From: Chlorobiota bacterium
Lineage (GTDB): Bacteria > Bacteroidota > Ignavibacteria > OLB7
Direction of reading: 5' to 3'
DNA: 64,000 nucleotides
Assembly (NCBI GenBank): GCA_028287785.1
Contig: JAQBOZ010000028.1
Location: forward strand, 124,001-188,000
The position numbers and the translations under genes are program-made. Below the pieces are notes generated by a model. It saw nothing but the letters and a program-made list of their open reading frames with translations. It ran no database searches and was not told the origin of the DNA. Shown piece by piece: positions 1 to 9,210 of this stretch. How positions within the stretch are numbered: the stretch's first letter is position 1; the number at the start of each line of letters is the position of its first letter.

Positions 1-3000
1 CATATGCAGGGTTGCGCGGTCAGGAACGTCCGTGGCCGAGCCAACGCTGAGCGTCCCCTTCTTCGAGGCATCCCACGGCCCGTAGCGCATCGTGCAGCTT
101 GTGCCATCGCAGTGGTCCACGGTCACCACCACATTCCCTATCCAGCCCAGACCGAAGTCCACGCCAAGATCGAACTGCACCATGGTATTGGCCGGAAGCC
201 CGTGCGCTCCGGTTATCTGCGTATACCCGGCGGAGCTGCTGTACGGCCACGACTGCGGAGTGCCGTCGACAACAAGGTTGCTGCCATGGAGCCCGCTTCC
301 CGGCGGCGGCGGCGTGACGCTGATCTTCACATCACAGATCGGCGACGTCGGCGCCTTCAGGTTGTAGATCGTGAAGGTGCGGGTGCTGAGATTCATGTTC
401 GGATACGCCCTCACCATCATCGAATCGCACCGATCCTGCGGGGCCGGATCGCAATGGAAGCAGATGGTGTCGCTGCATTCGATCTCCGTCCCGTCCTTCT
501 GGACGATCGTCGCGATCAACTCAACGCAGACCAGGCCGCTGGCGGTGGTGCTGGTGGCATGGATCTGCACATCGAGCGGGCTGGGGCAGGGCGGGCCGAA
601 GAAGAGCGAACCGCTTGTGGTCCCGGGAAGGCTGGCCGGGATGGTGGAGCTTGGAGTGCATGGCGATGTCACCACGCTCTGCACCACGCCACCCGGAGTG
701 GTGCCACCGCCGACCGGCAGCACGTTGTACTGGAGTTGCGAGATGTTCCCCAGCGTGTTCAGGATATGCGTCGTGAACGTGCAGCACTCGCTGATCTGGG
801 TATCACCCCAGATCGAATCGCACGCGTCCCCATCCGGCGGGATCACCGTCACGCAGGCCGGGGTGGACTCCGCCTTGATGCAGGAGGTGCTGCCGTACGG
901 CTTCACCTCGATGCCATAGGAGTTGCAGGCGATCTGGCCGACCGCCGCGGTGGTCGGAACCGTTCCGGTGAAGTAGAAATCCTGCGTGCCGCCCGGCGCA
1001 AGCATCGCCGGCGAGCCCTGGATCTGGAACGAGTACGTTGATACGAACGCGGGCACGAACACTCCCGGCGTCACCGGCGGCGCGACCGGATTGGGGGTTG
1101 TGCATGCGAAGAAGGCCGACCGCGACGGGTTCTGCGATGGCCCCGGCGGGTTGGTGTTGTACCTGTAAGCGTAACCGGTCACCGCGGTAATCGGCAACGT
1201 GATGGGAAGATCGTACATGCTTCCGCGTGTCGCGTATGGCGGCAGCACGGAGATATCGCCGACATGCGGAAGGATATCGAGCAGATTGATATTCGCCAGC
1301 GTCAGGATGCCGGTGTTCATCAGCCTGATCCTGTACTCCGCCTGTCCCCCCGGCTGCACGTTCGCGCTCGGCCCGAAGAGGGTGCCGGTGATCTTCTGCC
1401 GCACATCCTTGGCGATCTGAAGCTGCGCGTAACCGTTGATGGTCACTTCCGCCGGGTTGGAAACCACCGGCGTCGGCAGATTACCGGCCGAGAAGGTGAA
1501 CGTGTTGAAGTAGTTGTCCGGCGGGATCGTCGGATTATCATCGGCCTTGGTGTCGAACTCGATCACCAGATAATCAACCGCGCCGCTGCAGTTGGACGGC
1601 AGCGTCGGGAATGTCCAGGTGAGGCTGGTTGCCCCGACGGACGGAGACGTCAGGCCGCCGATCACCGTTGGAGGGGTGGCGCTCAGCGTGCAGCACGCCG
1701 GGTTGTTGTCGGTGGCCCAGACGATCGGGCCGTAGTAGTAGGTCGGGTTGCCGACGTAGGAGAATCCGGGCGGAAGCGCATCGGTGATGGTGCACGGCGT
1801 CGCGGTTGCGCTGCCGACGTTAGCAACCACCATGCGCCAGCGGACGACATCGCCGGGATAGAACGGACCGGCGGTCGACGGGGCGCAGCCGGGCATGCAG
1901 GAGCCGGCCTTTCCCTCGAAGAACTTCGCCGCCAGGATATTCGGCGCGGTCGGCGTTACGATATCGTGCGTCGTCGCGCAAAGCCCGGCCGGCACGCTGG
2001 TTCCGGTCACGCAGACGGTATTGGAGATATCATCCCCCGCGACCACGGCCGGATACGGCGCCGCATAACTGGCGCTCCGTAGGCAGACATCGGCGTTGTT
2101 GTAGATATACTCGCCCGGATTGAGCGTGCCGGTGTACCGCCAGCGGATGTGGCAGACGGGCGGAAGCGATCCCGCGAAGTAGGATGACGATGATGTGTAC
2201 GTTGCCGAATACGTGGGCGTGGTCCCGCAGGAGCCGCCGGTATAGCAGTAGATGTCCATCGTCACCGAGGACATTCCCGCGGGGACATGGGTGGTGATCG
2301 TGCCGACATCGACAGTCGTCGGCAGGGAGTCGTTGAACTCGAGGCTCGACTGTGCAACGGCGCCGCTGTTATAGTAGAACACGGAGTATGATCCGCAGCA
2401 GCCGGGCGACCACGATGGCGTGTACCACGGGTTGGACGGGAAATAGAGCCAGAGATTCAGCCACTTCGACATCCAGCCGGCGCTGGCCGGGTGATCGCAG
2501 AGGGTATTGCTGGCGCTGCCGGTCATCGTCAGAATCTGCCCCTGGCTGCACGGCGTCTGGAAGTCCAGACGGGCGTTGTTGGTCACGTTCTGTCCGGGAG
2601 AGAATGTCGGGCTCGGGTAGCGAACGTGCACGTAGGCCACGTACCACGCCCAGCCCGGCATGACGGTCAGCGATGTAGGTCCGCCGGTGAGCGTAACAGT
2701 GCCGCCTCCCGCTCCGGGGCCGGTCCAGTCGCCCGTGACGCCGGTGAGAATCGCGCCCGGAGGAAGGATGTCGGTGAGCGAAATGCTGCTCAGGTTCAGG
2801 CCGCCGATATCATTGCCGGCCGGGTTCACCAGATTGATCCGATAGACGATATCCTCGGAATCGACCATGCAGCCGGAGACATAATCCTTCCAGAACATCC
2901 ATTTGTTGGATGCCGTCGCAATCACGCAGTCGGTGTTGGACTTCACCTCGTCCTTGTCTCCCAGAACATGCATCGATGCAACGTTGCAGGCACGCGTATC

Positions 3001-3402
3001 CGGGCAGGTGACGCCCGGCTTGAACCGTACGTTGATCTGCACGGTGCCACCGCCCGAGGGAAGCGTAAGCCCACCCACCGTGAAGGTGACGGTATTGCCG
3101 GCGATGACCGAGCCGGCCGTGGCGCTTATCACGTCAAGCGTCGATGGGACCACGTCGGTGATGATAAGCGTGCCGGGCGATGTGGATGAGAACCCGACGG
3201 CACCGGCATAGCTGTAGGTCAGCGTATACGTGAACACCTGGCCGGAGGGAACGGGATTCGGCGCATTGTTCGATTTGACAAGCGTCAGGGAAACGCCCGA
3301 CGCGGCGATTGCCTGCGTGCAGACAAGCACGCAGAGGGCAATAAAGGAGAGTAGCAGACACCAGGAACTTCGCCTGATGCCGGACGCGGTGATGAAGTTC
3401 AT
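1..3402 (-). CDS. Secreted DUF11-repeat (conserved repeat domain) protein, C-terminus beyond window edge
   Basis: The reading frame is open from a start codon at 3402 to the left edge, 1,134 codons, so the gene is truncated by the window. The N-terminus has a charged start and a hydrophobic core (about residues 12-33) ending near an A-x-A site, which fits a Sec signal peptide. The mature part is rich in Thr, Ser, Gly, Val and Pro. It repeats the DUF11-like pattern of a beta-rich segment such as 'PSGQVFTYTLTYSY' followed by 'LIITDVVPSTLDV', seen again as 'DIVYRINLVNP' and 'SLTDILPPGAIL'. Scattered Cys pairs suggest disulfides. Such proteins are usually surface-attached or adhesin-like, and in FCB bacteria they often end in a sorting domain, which would lie off the edge here. 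No catalytic motif was seen. The secreted nature is well supported; the function is not known. Confidence 0.85.
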   Translation of the reverse strand, partial: MNFITASGIRRSSWCLLLSFIALCVLVCTQAIAASGVSLTLVKSNNAPNPVPSGQVFTYTLTYSYAGAVGFSSTSPGTLIITDVVPSTLDVISATAGSVIAGNTVTFTVGGLTLPSGGGTVQINVRFKPGVTCPDTRACNVASMHVLGDKDEVKSNTDCVIATASNKWMFWKDYVSGCMVDSEDIVYRINLVNPAGNDIGGLNLSSISLTDILPPGAILTGVTGDWTGPGAGGGTVTLTGGPTSLTVMPGWAWYVAYVHVRYPSPTFSPGQNVTNNARLDFQTPCSQGQILTMTGSASNTLCDHPASAGWMSKWLNLWLYFPSNPWYTPSWSPGCCGSYSVFYYNSGAVAQSSLEFNDSLPTTVDVGTITTHVPAGMSSVTMDIYCYTGGSCGTTPTYSATYTSSSSYFAGSLPPVCHIRWRYTGTLNPGEYIYNNADVCLRSASYAAPYPAVVAGDDISNTVCVTGTSVPAGLCATTHDIVTPTAPNILAAKFFEGKAGSCMPGCAPSTAGPFYPGDVVRWRMVVANVGSATATPCTITDALPPGFSYVGNPTYYYGPIVWATDNNPACCTLSATPPTVIGGLTSPSVGATSLTWTFPTLPSNCSGAVDYLVIEFDTKADDNPTIPPDNYFNTFTFSAGNLPTPVVSNPAEVTINGYAQLQIAKDVRQKITGTLFGPSANVQPGGQAEYRIRLMNTGILTLANINLLDILPHVGDISVLPPYATRGSMYDLPITLPITAVTGYAYRYNTNPPGPSQNPSRSAFFACTTPNPVAPPVTPGVFVPAFVSTYSFQIQGSPAMLAPGGTQDFYFTGTVPTTAAVGQIACNSYGIEVKPYGSTSCIKAESTPACVTVIPPDGDACDSIWGDTQISECCTFTTHILNTLGNISQLQYNVLPVGGGTTPGGVVQSVVTSPCTPSSTIPASLPGTTSGSLFFGPPCPSPLDVQIHATSTTASGLVCVELIATIVQKDGTEIECSDTICFHCDPAPQDRCDSMMVRAYPNMNLSTRTFTIYNLKAPTSPICDVKISVTPPPPGSGLHGSNLVVDGTPQSWPYSSSAGYTQITGAHGLPANTMVQFDLGVDFGLGWIGNVVVTVDHCDGTSCTMRYGPWDASKKGTLSVGSATDVPDRATLHM

Positions 3403-4274
3403 CGCAACCTCTTGTGGATTATGATGGGGTCCGGCCAGACAATGCAGCCACCGCGATTAATCCTCGCGGCGCACGGCAATTGATCCGCACCAGCCGAAAT
3501 GGACACGCCGAAACGTGCCCTGAATAGTAATCGAACCGATTATCAGAGGAGGAGAATCGAGATATACAGCGCGTTGCCGGCTTATCCGTGGAGGATATTC
3601 CGGGGGGATTACGATGTACGTCTCACGTGGAAGACTGGAGATACGCGATTGCTGATGAACATTACCCGATTATTAAGGGACCGAGATAATGAAACGATAA
3701 TGATGGACAATGATGCGTCATGAAAACGACCCGATCTGCGGGCTGACAATAACGTCCACCCGTGACGGCAATCATTTTTCAGTGATATTTTTTTGTTTAT
3801 CCACTCTCCGCGCATGCGGCAAACGCCCGAATATTCCCGTGGCGAATTTCACGCTCGCGAGGCTCGGAATAATACTGTCGAGGCTGTTGCGCGCTTCAGG
3901 TCATGCAAGCGGAACAGAGTGCGCCCGCGATGAAAGCGGCGTGATGATATTCGATTCAATTCCGGAAAAACCGGCTGTCGGTGAATCGGTCGTGCGAATA
4001 TATATCCTGTGGCATGTAGCGCAACAGTACATCATGATGTACCCCCCCCCCTCTGTCAATTGATGAGAAATAAACGGATATGGTGGTGGTGTCGAGCTTC
4101 AGATCATCTGCAAACGACCGAAAAACGCGAAATTCCGTATGATATCAGCGTTTAGCAGGAATAATGACGGTGAAAAATCCAGCGGGCTGTGGAATTACAT
4201 TCAAGGCTCGGACGGCTCAATAATCACCACGGACAAGGCGCCGCATCAGAGCAGATGACGTGTTCAACAATTCT
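3403..4274. other. Intergenic region, 872 bp, no supported gene
   Basis: This stretch is clearly more AT-rich than its flanks. It holds upstream DNA for the DUF11 gene and downstream DNA for the csaA-like gene. Short open frames exist on both strands (for example 3499-3723 and 3710-4063, plus strand), but their composition looks random and they match no family I recognise. A run of nine C lies near 4044-4052. No tRNA-like or obvious terminator structure was found. Confidence 0.5.
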
Positions 4275-4610
4275 TCAAGCCAGTCGCGCGCCATTCTTCA
4301 CATGACGCTCCGGAATCGCCAGCACAACCTCACCGGCCTCTCCCACAAATCCCGTCACCAGCACTTCGGAGAAAAAAGGACCGATCTGTCTGGGAGGGAA
4401 ATTCGTGACGCAGATCACCTGCCGGCCGATCAATTCCTCGCGGCTATACAGCTTCGTGATCTGCGCGCTTGACCGCTTTACGCCGATCTCCCCAAGATCC
4501 ACCGTCAGTTTATACGCGGGTTTCCTCGCCTCCGGAAATTCATCGGCGGCGATAATGGTGCCGACGCGTATCTCCACCTGCTCGAAATCATTCCAGGTTA
4601 TCTGCTGCAT
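4275..4610 (-). CDS. csaA: CsaA-like tRNA-binding-domain protein
   Basis: This 111-residue protein is a single OB-fold of the tRNA-binding (Trbp111/CsaA) type, the family's normal length. The opening '[14 protein letters not shown]' is the family signature, followed by 'AYKLTVDLG', 'SSAQITKLY' and '[17 protein letters not shown]'. CsaA proteins are described as export-related chaperones and Trbp111 relatives bind tRNA elbows; which role applies here cannot be told from sequence. It is the last gene of the long minus-strand run that begins with the kynurenine genes, 152 bp after the cupin gene, and may be transcribed separately. It is not expected to be part of the catabolic pathway. Confidence 0.9.
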   Translation of the reverse strand: MQQITWNDFEQVEIRVGTIIAADEFPEARKPAYKLTVDLGEIGVKRSSAQITKLYSREELIGRQVICVTNFPPRQIGPFFSEVLVTGFVGEAGEVVLAIPERHVKNGARLA

Positions 4611-4762
4611 TGCTCTGGTTGATAATTGCGTGGTTGATTGGGTCCGGCCAATCGCGCCGGCTACGTCCGTCCCGAATGATGCTCATAATTCCGAACGATC
4701 ATTCCCACACCCGGCCGCATGCCGAATCGGCGTACCGTATCATGGCCCCGGCGTTCATGCCG

Positions 4763-5266
4763 CTATCTCGTCAACCGTTCGATAATTCCCCGATGCCTCG
4801 GATAACGCCCCAGAAGGTCGGCGCGCTCCCCCATCTCGAAATCCGTGAAATCGAAGCCGGGCGCAACCGTGCATCCCACCAGCGAGTACCCCTCCGGGTC
4901 ATCCACGATCGCGCCGAACCAGCTTCCGGCGTGGATGATCCCCTGATATGCCTCCTCCCCCTCTTCGGCCACCCCCAGCCGGACATTGGAGTATTCCCCC
5001 TCGGCGTTGATCACATGGATCGTCACCGGACACCCGGCGTAGAAATGCCAGATCTCCTCCGATTTCAGCCGGTGGAACAACGACGGGCGATCCCCCTTCA
5101 GGAGGAAATAGATCGCCGTGGAGATCCTCCTGTCGCCGTTGTAACGCGGCGGAAGATGTTCGCCGCGGATCGTCTCGATGGATCGATGCGTCTCGTGAAA
5201 GAAGCCCCCCTCGGGATGCTTCACCATGTTGAACCGCTCTATCCAGTACGTGGCATCCTTCATCAT
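4763..5266 (-). CDS. Cupin superfamily protein (DUF985 / Cupin_5)
   Basis: About 167 residues from the Met pair at 5266; an in-frame ATG at 5299 would add 11 residues and sits 14 bp after kynU. The family features are 'HPEGGFFHETHRS' near the N-terminus, then 'STAIYFLLKGDRPSLFHRLKSEE' with the metal-type His, 'WHFYAGCPVTIHVI' and 'VGCTVAPGFDFTDFE' near the C-terminus. Cupin_5 proteins form a single beta barrel and have been linked to sugar or small-molecule binding, but their reaction is generally unproven. It lies directly downstream of kynureninase on the same strand, so it is probably cotranscribed with the kynurenine genes. Whether it takes part in the pathway is unknown. Confidence 0.85.
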   Translation of the reverse strand: MMKDATYWIERFNMVKHPEGGFFHETHRSIETIRGEHLPPRYNGDRRISTAIYFLLKGDRPSLFHRLKSEEIWHFYAGCPVTIHVINAEGEYSNVRLGVAEEGEEAYQGIIHAGSWFGAIVDDPEGYSLVGCTVAPGFDFTDFEMGERADLLGRYPRHRGIIERLTR

Positions 5267-5313
5267 TCGGCCCGGTTTGATAGTGTTGCCGGCATGCATG
5301 CGCGTTTGAGCCC

Positions 5314-6600
5314 TCAGACGATCTTTTCGATCATCCTGGCGAAGCGCCAGGCATCCTGGAACGTGTTGTACATCGGGACCGGCGCCACGCGGATCACATC
5401 GGGATGGCGGAAATCGACGATGGCCCCCTCACACTTCATCTGCTCGGAGAGACGGCGCGCGTCGGAGCCGACGCGGATGGAGAGCTGGCAGCCCCGTTCG
5501 GCCGGGTTGCGCGGCGTCAGAATCTCGAATCGCCCGTTGGACGCGCCATCCACCAGAAACTCCAGATATCCGGTGAGCAGTTCCGATTTGGTCCTGAGCG
5601 CGTCCATCCCCGCCTCGGTGAAAAGCTCCAGCGCCGCCTTGTGCGCCGCCATCGGGAGGATCTGCGCGTTGCTGAGCTGCCAGCCGGCCGCCCCATGCTG
5701 CGGCACGAACTCCGGGCGCATCTCGAAACGGCTCTGCGGATCATTCCCCCACCAGCCGGCAAACCGCGGAAGCTCCGGCGCGAACGCATGCCGCTCGTGC
5801 ACGAAACATCCCCCCACGCCGCCGGGGCCGGAGTTGAGATATTTGTAGGTACACCAGACGGCGAAATCGACATTCCAGTCGTGAAGCCGGAGCCGGAGAT
5901 TGCCGGCGGCGTGCGCCAGATCGTACCCCACCACGCATCCCTGCTGCCGCGCCACGGCGGTGATCCGTTCCATGTCGAACGCCTGGCCCGTGTAGTAGTT
6001 CACCCCGCCCAGCATCACCAGCGCTATCTCGTTGCCGCGCGTCACAAGCAGCCGCTCGATGTCATCCATGCGGATGGTGTTCTCGCCATCGCGGGGGCGG
6101 AGCGGGATGATGGCATCGGCGGGATCGTGGCCGTGAAACCGCGCCTGGCTTCCCACCGCGTACTGATCGGAAGGAAACGCCCCATCCTCCACCAGAATCC
6201 TGTAGCGCTCCGGCGTGGGGCGGTAGAAGGAGGTCATCATCAGGTGGAGATTGGTGGTGAGCGTGTTCATCACCACAACCTCGCCGGGGTTGGCGCCAAC
6301 AACGCGCGCTGCCGGTTCCCGGAAGATCTCATGATATCCGTACCAGGGGTTCTTCGCCTCGAAATGCCCCTCCACCCCAAGCTCCGCCCAGTCGTGCAGC
6401 TCCTGCTCCACGGCGGCGCGGGTCCGCTTCGGCATAAGGCCGAGGGAGTTGCCGGTGAGATAGATGAACGGCTCGCCATCGACGGTGCGGGGAATATGAT
6501 ATTCCTCGCGGAAGCTCGCGAGCGGGTCCATGCGGTCGAGCTCCAGCGCGAACTCCAGCGAGGGATGATATTCGACGATGGGCGATGATGCTGTGTTCAT
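5314..6600 (-). CDS. kynU: Kynureninase
   Basis: This PLP enzyme of fold type I cleaves kynurenine or 3-hydroxykynurenine to (3-hydroxy)anthranilate and alanine. The length (428 residues) is normal. Visible landmarks are 'YLTGNSLGLMPK' near residue 47, 'MNTLTTNLHLMM' near 111, the Asp-containing 'VGYDLAHAAGN' (D227) and the PLP-lysine motif 'WCTYKYLNSGPGG' with K253. The C-terminal half has 'FVPQHGAAGWQLSN' and 'CEGAIVDFRHPDVIRVAPVP', both typical of KynU. The gene is 54 bp downstream of the formamidase-like gene on the same strand. With the neighbouring 3-hydroxyanthranilate dioxygenase, the preferred substrate is likely 3-hydroxykynurenine, but that preference is inferred from context. Confidence 0.96.
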   Translation of the reverse strand: MNTASSPIVEYHPSLEFALELDRMDPLASFREEYHIPRTVDGEPFIYLTGNSLGLMPKRTRAAVEQELHDWAELGVEGHFEAKNPWYGYHEIFREPAARVVGANPGEVVVMNTLTTNLHLMMTSFYRPTPERYRILVEDGAFPSDQYAVGSQARFHGHDPADAIIPLRPRDGENTIRMDDIERLLVTRGNEIALVMLGGVNYYTGQAFDMERITAVARQQGCVVGYDLAHAAGNLRLRLHDWNVDFAVWCTYKYLNSGPGGVGGCFVHERHAFAPELPRFAGWWGNDPQSRFEMRPEFVPQHGAAGWQLSNAQILPMAAHKAALELFTEAGMDALRTKSELLTGYLEFLVDGASNGRFEILTPRNPAERGCQLSIRVGSDARRLSEQMKCEGAIVDFRHPDVIRVAPVPMYNTFQDAWRFARMIEKIV

Positions 6601-6654
6601 TCCTGATGCGATTATGGATTGGATCGGGATTTTTTTTCCGCCGGCGGGCGCGGC

Positions 6655-7449
6655 TCAGTGCTCCAGCGCGAAGAGCAGCGGTCTGGATGGAGCCGCGTCG
6701 AGCAGCATCGCGGGGATCTGGAGATCGAGAAGATAGATCCCGTCGGCGACGGCATCGTCCACATAGATCATCTCGGTAATCGTTCCGGGGGGCCGGGGTT
6801 CCGGCGCGCCGGGCACAACCGATTCCATCCCCCAGAAGATCCGATGATTCGTCAGGTTCGGCTCATCCTCCCGATCGACCGATGGGAGATCGATCAGCAG
6901 ATGCTCCACGCCGAGCCCGCGAATCCTCCGCATGGCCTCACGGGAGATATACGGAGGATTTTCTCCCGAGTAGGCGGCGCTCCGTTTTCCGGCGTCGTTG
7001 GGAATCGTCCTGATGATCAGCGCGTGAAGGAACTCCGCGGGAAGGTCGCCAAGCCGCCCGATGGCCGCCGTAAGATCATCGGCCGACACCGAGCGCTCAG
7101 CGGGGGCGACCGGATCGGCGGCCGACGGGGAAACCGTTACCAGCGCGGCCGGCAGAAGAGCCCGTTGAAGAACATCCGCCACCGCTATCCGCTCGTGGCT
7201 GATATGCCCGGCGCATTCGGTATGGGTTCCGTTGCCGTGCGGGTTCATCGTGATGGTCTCGCAGTTGCAGCTTCCGCCACGCCGCGTATCGCCGATGAAA
7301 TCCCCCCCTTCCGCCACCACCGCCGATGCGGCTGGAAGATGGAACGCGTTCGGTTGATCGCCGTGGAAATCGAGCGGGATGGAGATATCGATCGGCCGCG
7401 CGGAATCGAACCGATACTCGCTGCCGGCGATATTGAATGCGAAGATCAT
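6655..7449 (-). CDS. Cyclase-family hydrolase, probable kynurenine formamidase
   Basis: The 264-residue protein belongs to the cyclase (KynB-like) metal-dependent hydrolase family. It opens with 'PIDISIPLDFHGDQPNAF' and has the metal-site segment 'PHGNGTHTECAGHI' (H71, H76, E78, H82). Classical KynB proteins have H-x-G-T-H-x-D, so here the first His is one residue further away and the Asp is replaced by Glu. The later segments 'IIRTIPND', 'GVEHLLIDLPSVDRE' and 'HRIFWG' are also family-like. Its place between kynU and the ACMS decarboxylase gene strongly suggests hydrolysis of N-formylkynurenine. Other cyclase-family members act on different amides or lactones, so the assignment is contextual and no symbol is given. 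Confidence 0.8.
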   Translation of the reverse strand: MIFAFNIAGSEYRFDSARPIDISIPLDFHGDQPNAFHLPAASAVVAEGGDFIGDTRRGGSCNCETITMNPHGNGTHTECAGHISHERIAVADVLQRALLPAALVTVSPSAADPVAPAERSVSADDLTAAIGRLGDLPAEFLHALIIRTIPNDAGKRSAAYSGENPPYISREAMRRIRGLGVEHLLIDLPSVDREDEPNLTNHRIFWGMESVVPGAPEPRPPGTITEMIYVDDAVADGIYLLDLQIPAMLLDAAPSRPLLFALEH

Positions 7450-7513
7450 ATCGGAATCTCTGTTTCTGTCATCACATGCCGCGCGATCGTGCCGGAGATG
7501 TTCATGATGATAT

Positions 7514-8551
7514 TCACCTGCCGCCGGCGCCGGCCCTCACCCGTTCGAATCGCTCGCGCGTCACCCCCAGCCACTCCAGCGCGGTCCCGCTCAGAAGCCG
7601 CTCCCTGGCGGCGCCGTCCAGGTCGCTCAACGATTCTATCAGCTCTCCCGGATGGTGTTCGCCAAGCGGAAAGGGATAATCGGAGCCGAGCATGATCCGA
7701 TCGGCGGAGAAGGTATCGATCATATAGCGGAGCACCGCCGCGTCGTGGACGAGGGAATCGAAGTAGAGCTTGGGCACGTGTGAGCGGGGCTCGGTCGTGG
7801 TGCGGATCTGCGTAAGATCGGGGCGGACATGAAAGCCGTGTTCGATGCGGCCGATGGTCATCGGGAAGGAGCCGCCGCCGTGGGCGAAGCAGAAGCGGAG
7901 GTTCGGGAAGCGATCCAGCACGCCGCCGAAGAGGATGGAGCAGATCGCCAGCGATGTCTCCGCCGGCATCCCCACCAGCCACGGAAGCCAGTAGCGGGGC
8001 ATCTTTTCGCGACCCATCATCTCCCAGGGATGAACGAAGATGGCGGCCCCCAGGCGCTCGGCGGCCTCGTAGACCGGGAAGAGCGCCTCCTCATCCAGGT
8101 TCCAGTCGTTGATATGCGATCCTATCTGCACGCCGGCCAGCCCCAGCTCCCTCACGCAGCGCTCCAGCTCCTTCACGGCCAGCTCCGGCGCCTGCATCGG
8201 CAGCGTCCCCAGCCCCACGAACCTGTCGGGATGCCGCGCCACCACCGTCGCGATATGATCGTTCAGATAGCGGGAGAGATCGAGCGTATGCTCCGGCTGC
8301 GCCCAGTAGCCGAACATCACCGGAACGGTGGAGAGGACCTGCACATCGACATGATCGTGATCGCACTCCTCCATCCGCTTCTCGGGACTCCAGCAGTTCT
8401 CCTCGACCTCCCGGAAGAACCTGTCATCGATCATCATCCTGGCGCAGCAGGGCTTGTGATGCTCCAGGCGGACCCAGCCGCCGTAGCCGTAGCGCGCGCC
8501 AAGGTCCGGCCAGTTCTCGGGAAGGATATGGGTATGGACATCGATCTTCAT
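7514..8551 (-). CDS. nbaD: 2-Amino-3-carboxymuconate-6-semialdehyde decarboxylase (ACMSD)
   Basis: This amidohydrolase-2 family enzyme removes CO2 from 2-amino-3-carboxymuconate semialdehyde, diverting the ring-cleavage product away from quinolinate. The length (345 residues) is normal. The expected metal ligands are present: H6 and H8 in 'VDVHTHILPE'-like start 'IDVHTHILPENWP', H174 in 'FVHPWEM', H224 in 'CFAHGGG' and D291 in 'MLGSDYPFPLGEHHPG'. The C-terminal segment and 'VQIGSHINDWNLD' are characteristic of ACMSD as opposed to other amidohydrolases. The gene lies 51 bp after the 3-hydroxyanthranilate dioxygenase gene, whose product is its substrate, so cotranscription is likely. Confidence 0.95.
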   Translation of the reverse strand: MKIDVHTHILPENWPDLGARYGYGGWVRLEHHKPCCARMMIDDRFFREVEENCWSPEKRMEECDHDHVDVQVLSTVPVMFGYWAQPEHTLDLSRYLNDHIATVVARHPDRFVGLGTLPMQAPELAVKELERCVRELGLAGVQIGSHINDWNLDEEALFPVYEAAERLGAAIFVHPWEMMGREKMPRYWLPWLVGMPAETSLAICSILFGGVLDRFPNLRFCFAHGGGSFPMTIGRIEHGFHVRPDLTQIRTTTEPRSHVPKLYFDSLVHDAAVLRYMIDTFSADRIMLGSDYPFPLGEHHPGELIESLSDLDGAARERLLSGTALEWLGVTRERFERVRAGAGGR

Positions 8552-8602
8552 CGCTTGGCTCGCTCTTCGTGTCTCGTTCGGCTTGGGTTCAACACTGATG
8601 CT

Positions 8603-9130
8603 TTATCCCACTGAAGGCGGAGGCTGCATCACGGTCCCGCAGTTGCCGCAGGTGCGCGCCTCGACGTTCGCCCAGAACGCGTCGAATGCCGGCTTGAGCT
8701 GCGTGGTGATATCGGTGACGGGGAAGAATATCTCGTGGATCTTCTCGCCGCAGTTCTCGCAATACCACTGGAACCCATCCTCCTCGCCATTGCGACGGCG
8801 ACGTTCCACGACCAGGCCGATCGTGTTCGGCCCGCGCTGCGGCGAGTGGGGAACCATTGGCGGCAGGAGGAAGATATCCCCCTCGTTGATCGCGATCTCG
8901 CGGATCTCCCCATCCTCCACGATCCTTACCGTGATATTTCCTTCGAGCTGATAGAACAGCTCCTCGCCGGCATCCACGTGAAAATCCTTCCGGGAGTTCG
9001 GCCCGCCGATCACCATCACGATGAACTCGGGGTTGCCATCCTTCCAGATCTGCGCGTTTCCTACCGGCGGCTTCAGCAGATGACGATGTTCGTCGATCCA
9101 CGTGGTCAAGTTGAATGGTGCTAGTGCCAT
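8603..9130 (-). CDS. nbaC: 3-Hydroxyanthranilate 3,4-dioxygenase
   Basis: A cupin-fold extradiol-type dioxygenase that opens the ring of 3-hydroxyanthranilate to 2-amino-3-carboxymuconate semialdehyde. The 175-residue length is typical of bacterial enzymes. The Fe(II) ligands fall at H51, E57 and H95 ('DFHVDAGEELFYQLEG' and 'PPMVPHSPQRG'), the same numbers reported for the well-studied bacterial enzyme. A second rubredoxin-like metal site is complete, with C124/C127 ('WYCENCGEK') and C161/C164 ('TCGNCGTV'). The gene sits between the 4-oxalocrotonate decarboxylase gene (80 bp upstream) and the ACMSD gene (51 bp downstream), all on one strand. Eukaryotic homologues are named HAAO. Function is clear from sequence and context. 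Confidence 0.96.
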   Translation of the reverse strand: MALAPFNLTTWIDEHRHLLKPPVGNAQIWKDGNPEFIVMVIGGPNSRKDFHVDAGEELFYQLEGNITVRIVEDGEIREIAINEGDIFLLPPMVPHSPQRGPNTIGLVVERRRRNGEEDGFQWYCENCGEKIHEIFFPVTDITTQLKPAFDAFWANVEARTCGNCGTVMQPPPSVG

Positions 9131-9210
9131 GGCAGACTGTTGAATTACTTCAGATCCCCAGACTGTTCAGCAACGATAGTCTGATTGTCCCTCATTATAC
9201 GGAATTGTCC

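Noticed and set aside
4..1041. Long plus-strand open frame opposite the DUF11 gene
   Set aside because: It is antisense to the strongly supported minus-strand protein and its translation is Arg/Gly/His-rich without domain signals.
3710..4063. 117-codon plus-strand frame in the first intergenic region
   Set aside because: It lies in AT-rich DNA and has no recognisable domain or supporting ribosome site.
5404..6588. 394-codon plus-strand frame antisense to kynU
   Set aside because: The minus-strand frame has a complete PLP-enzyme signature; the plus frame is a shadow of the high GC content at third positions.
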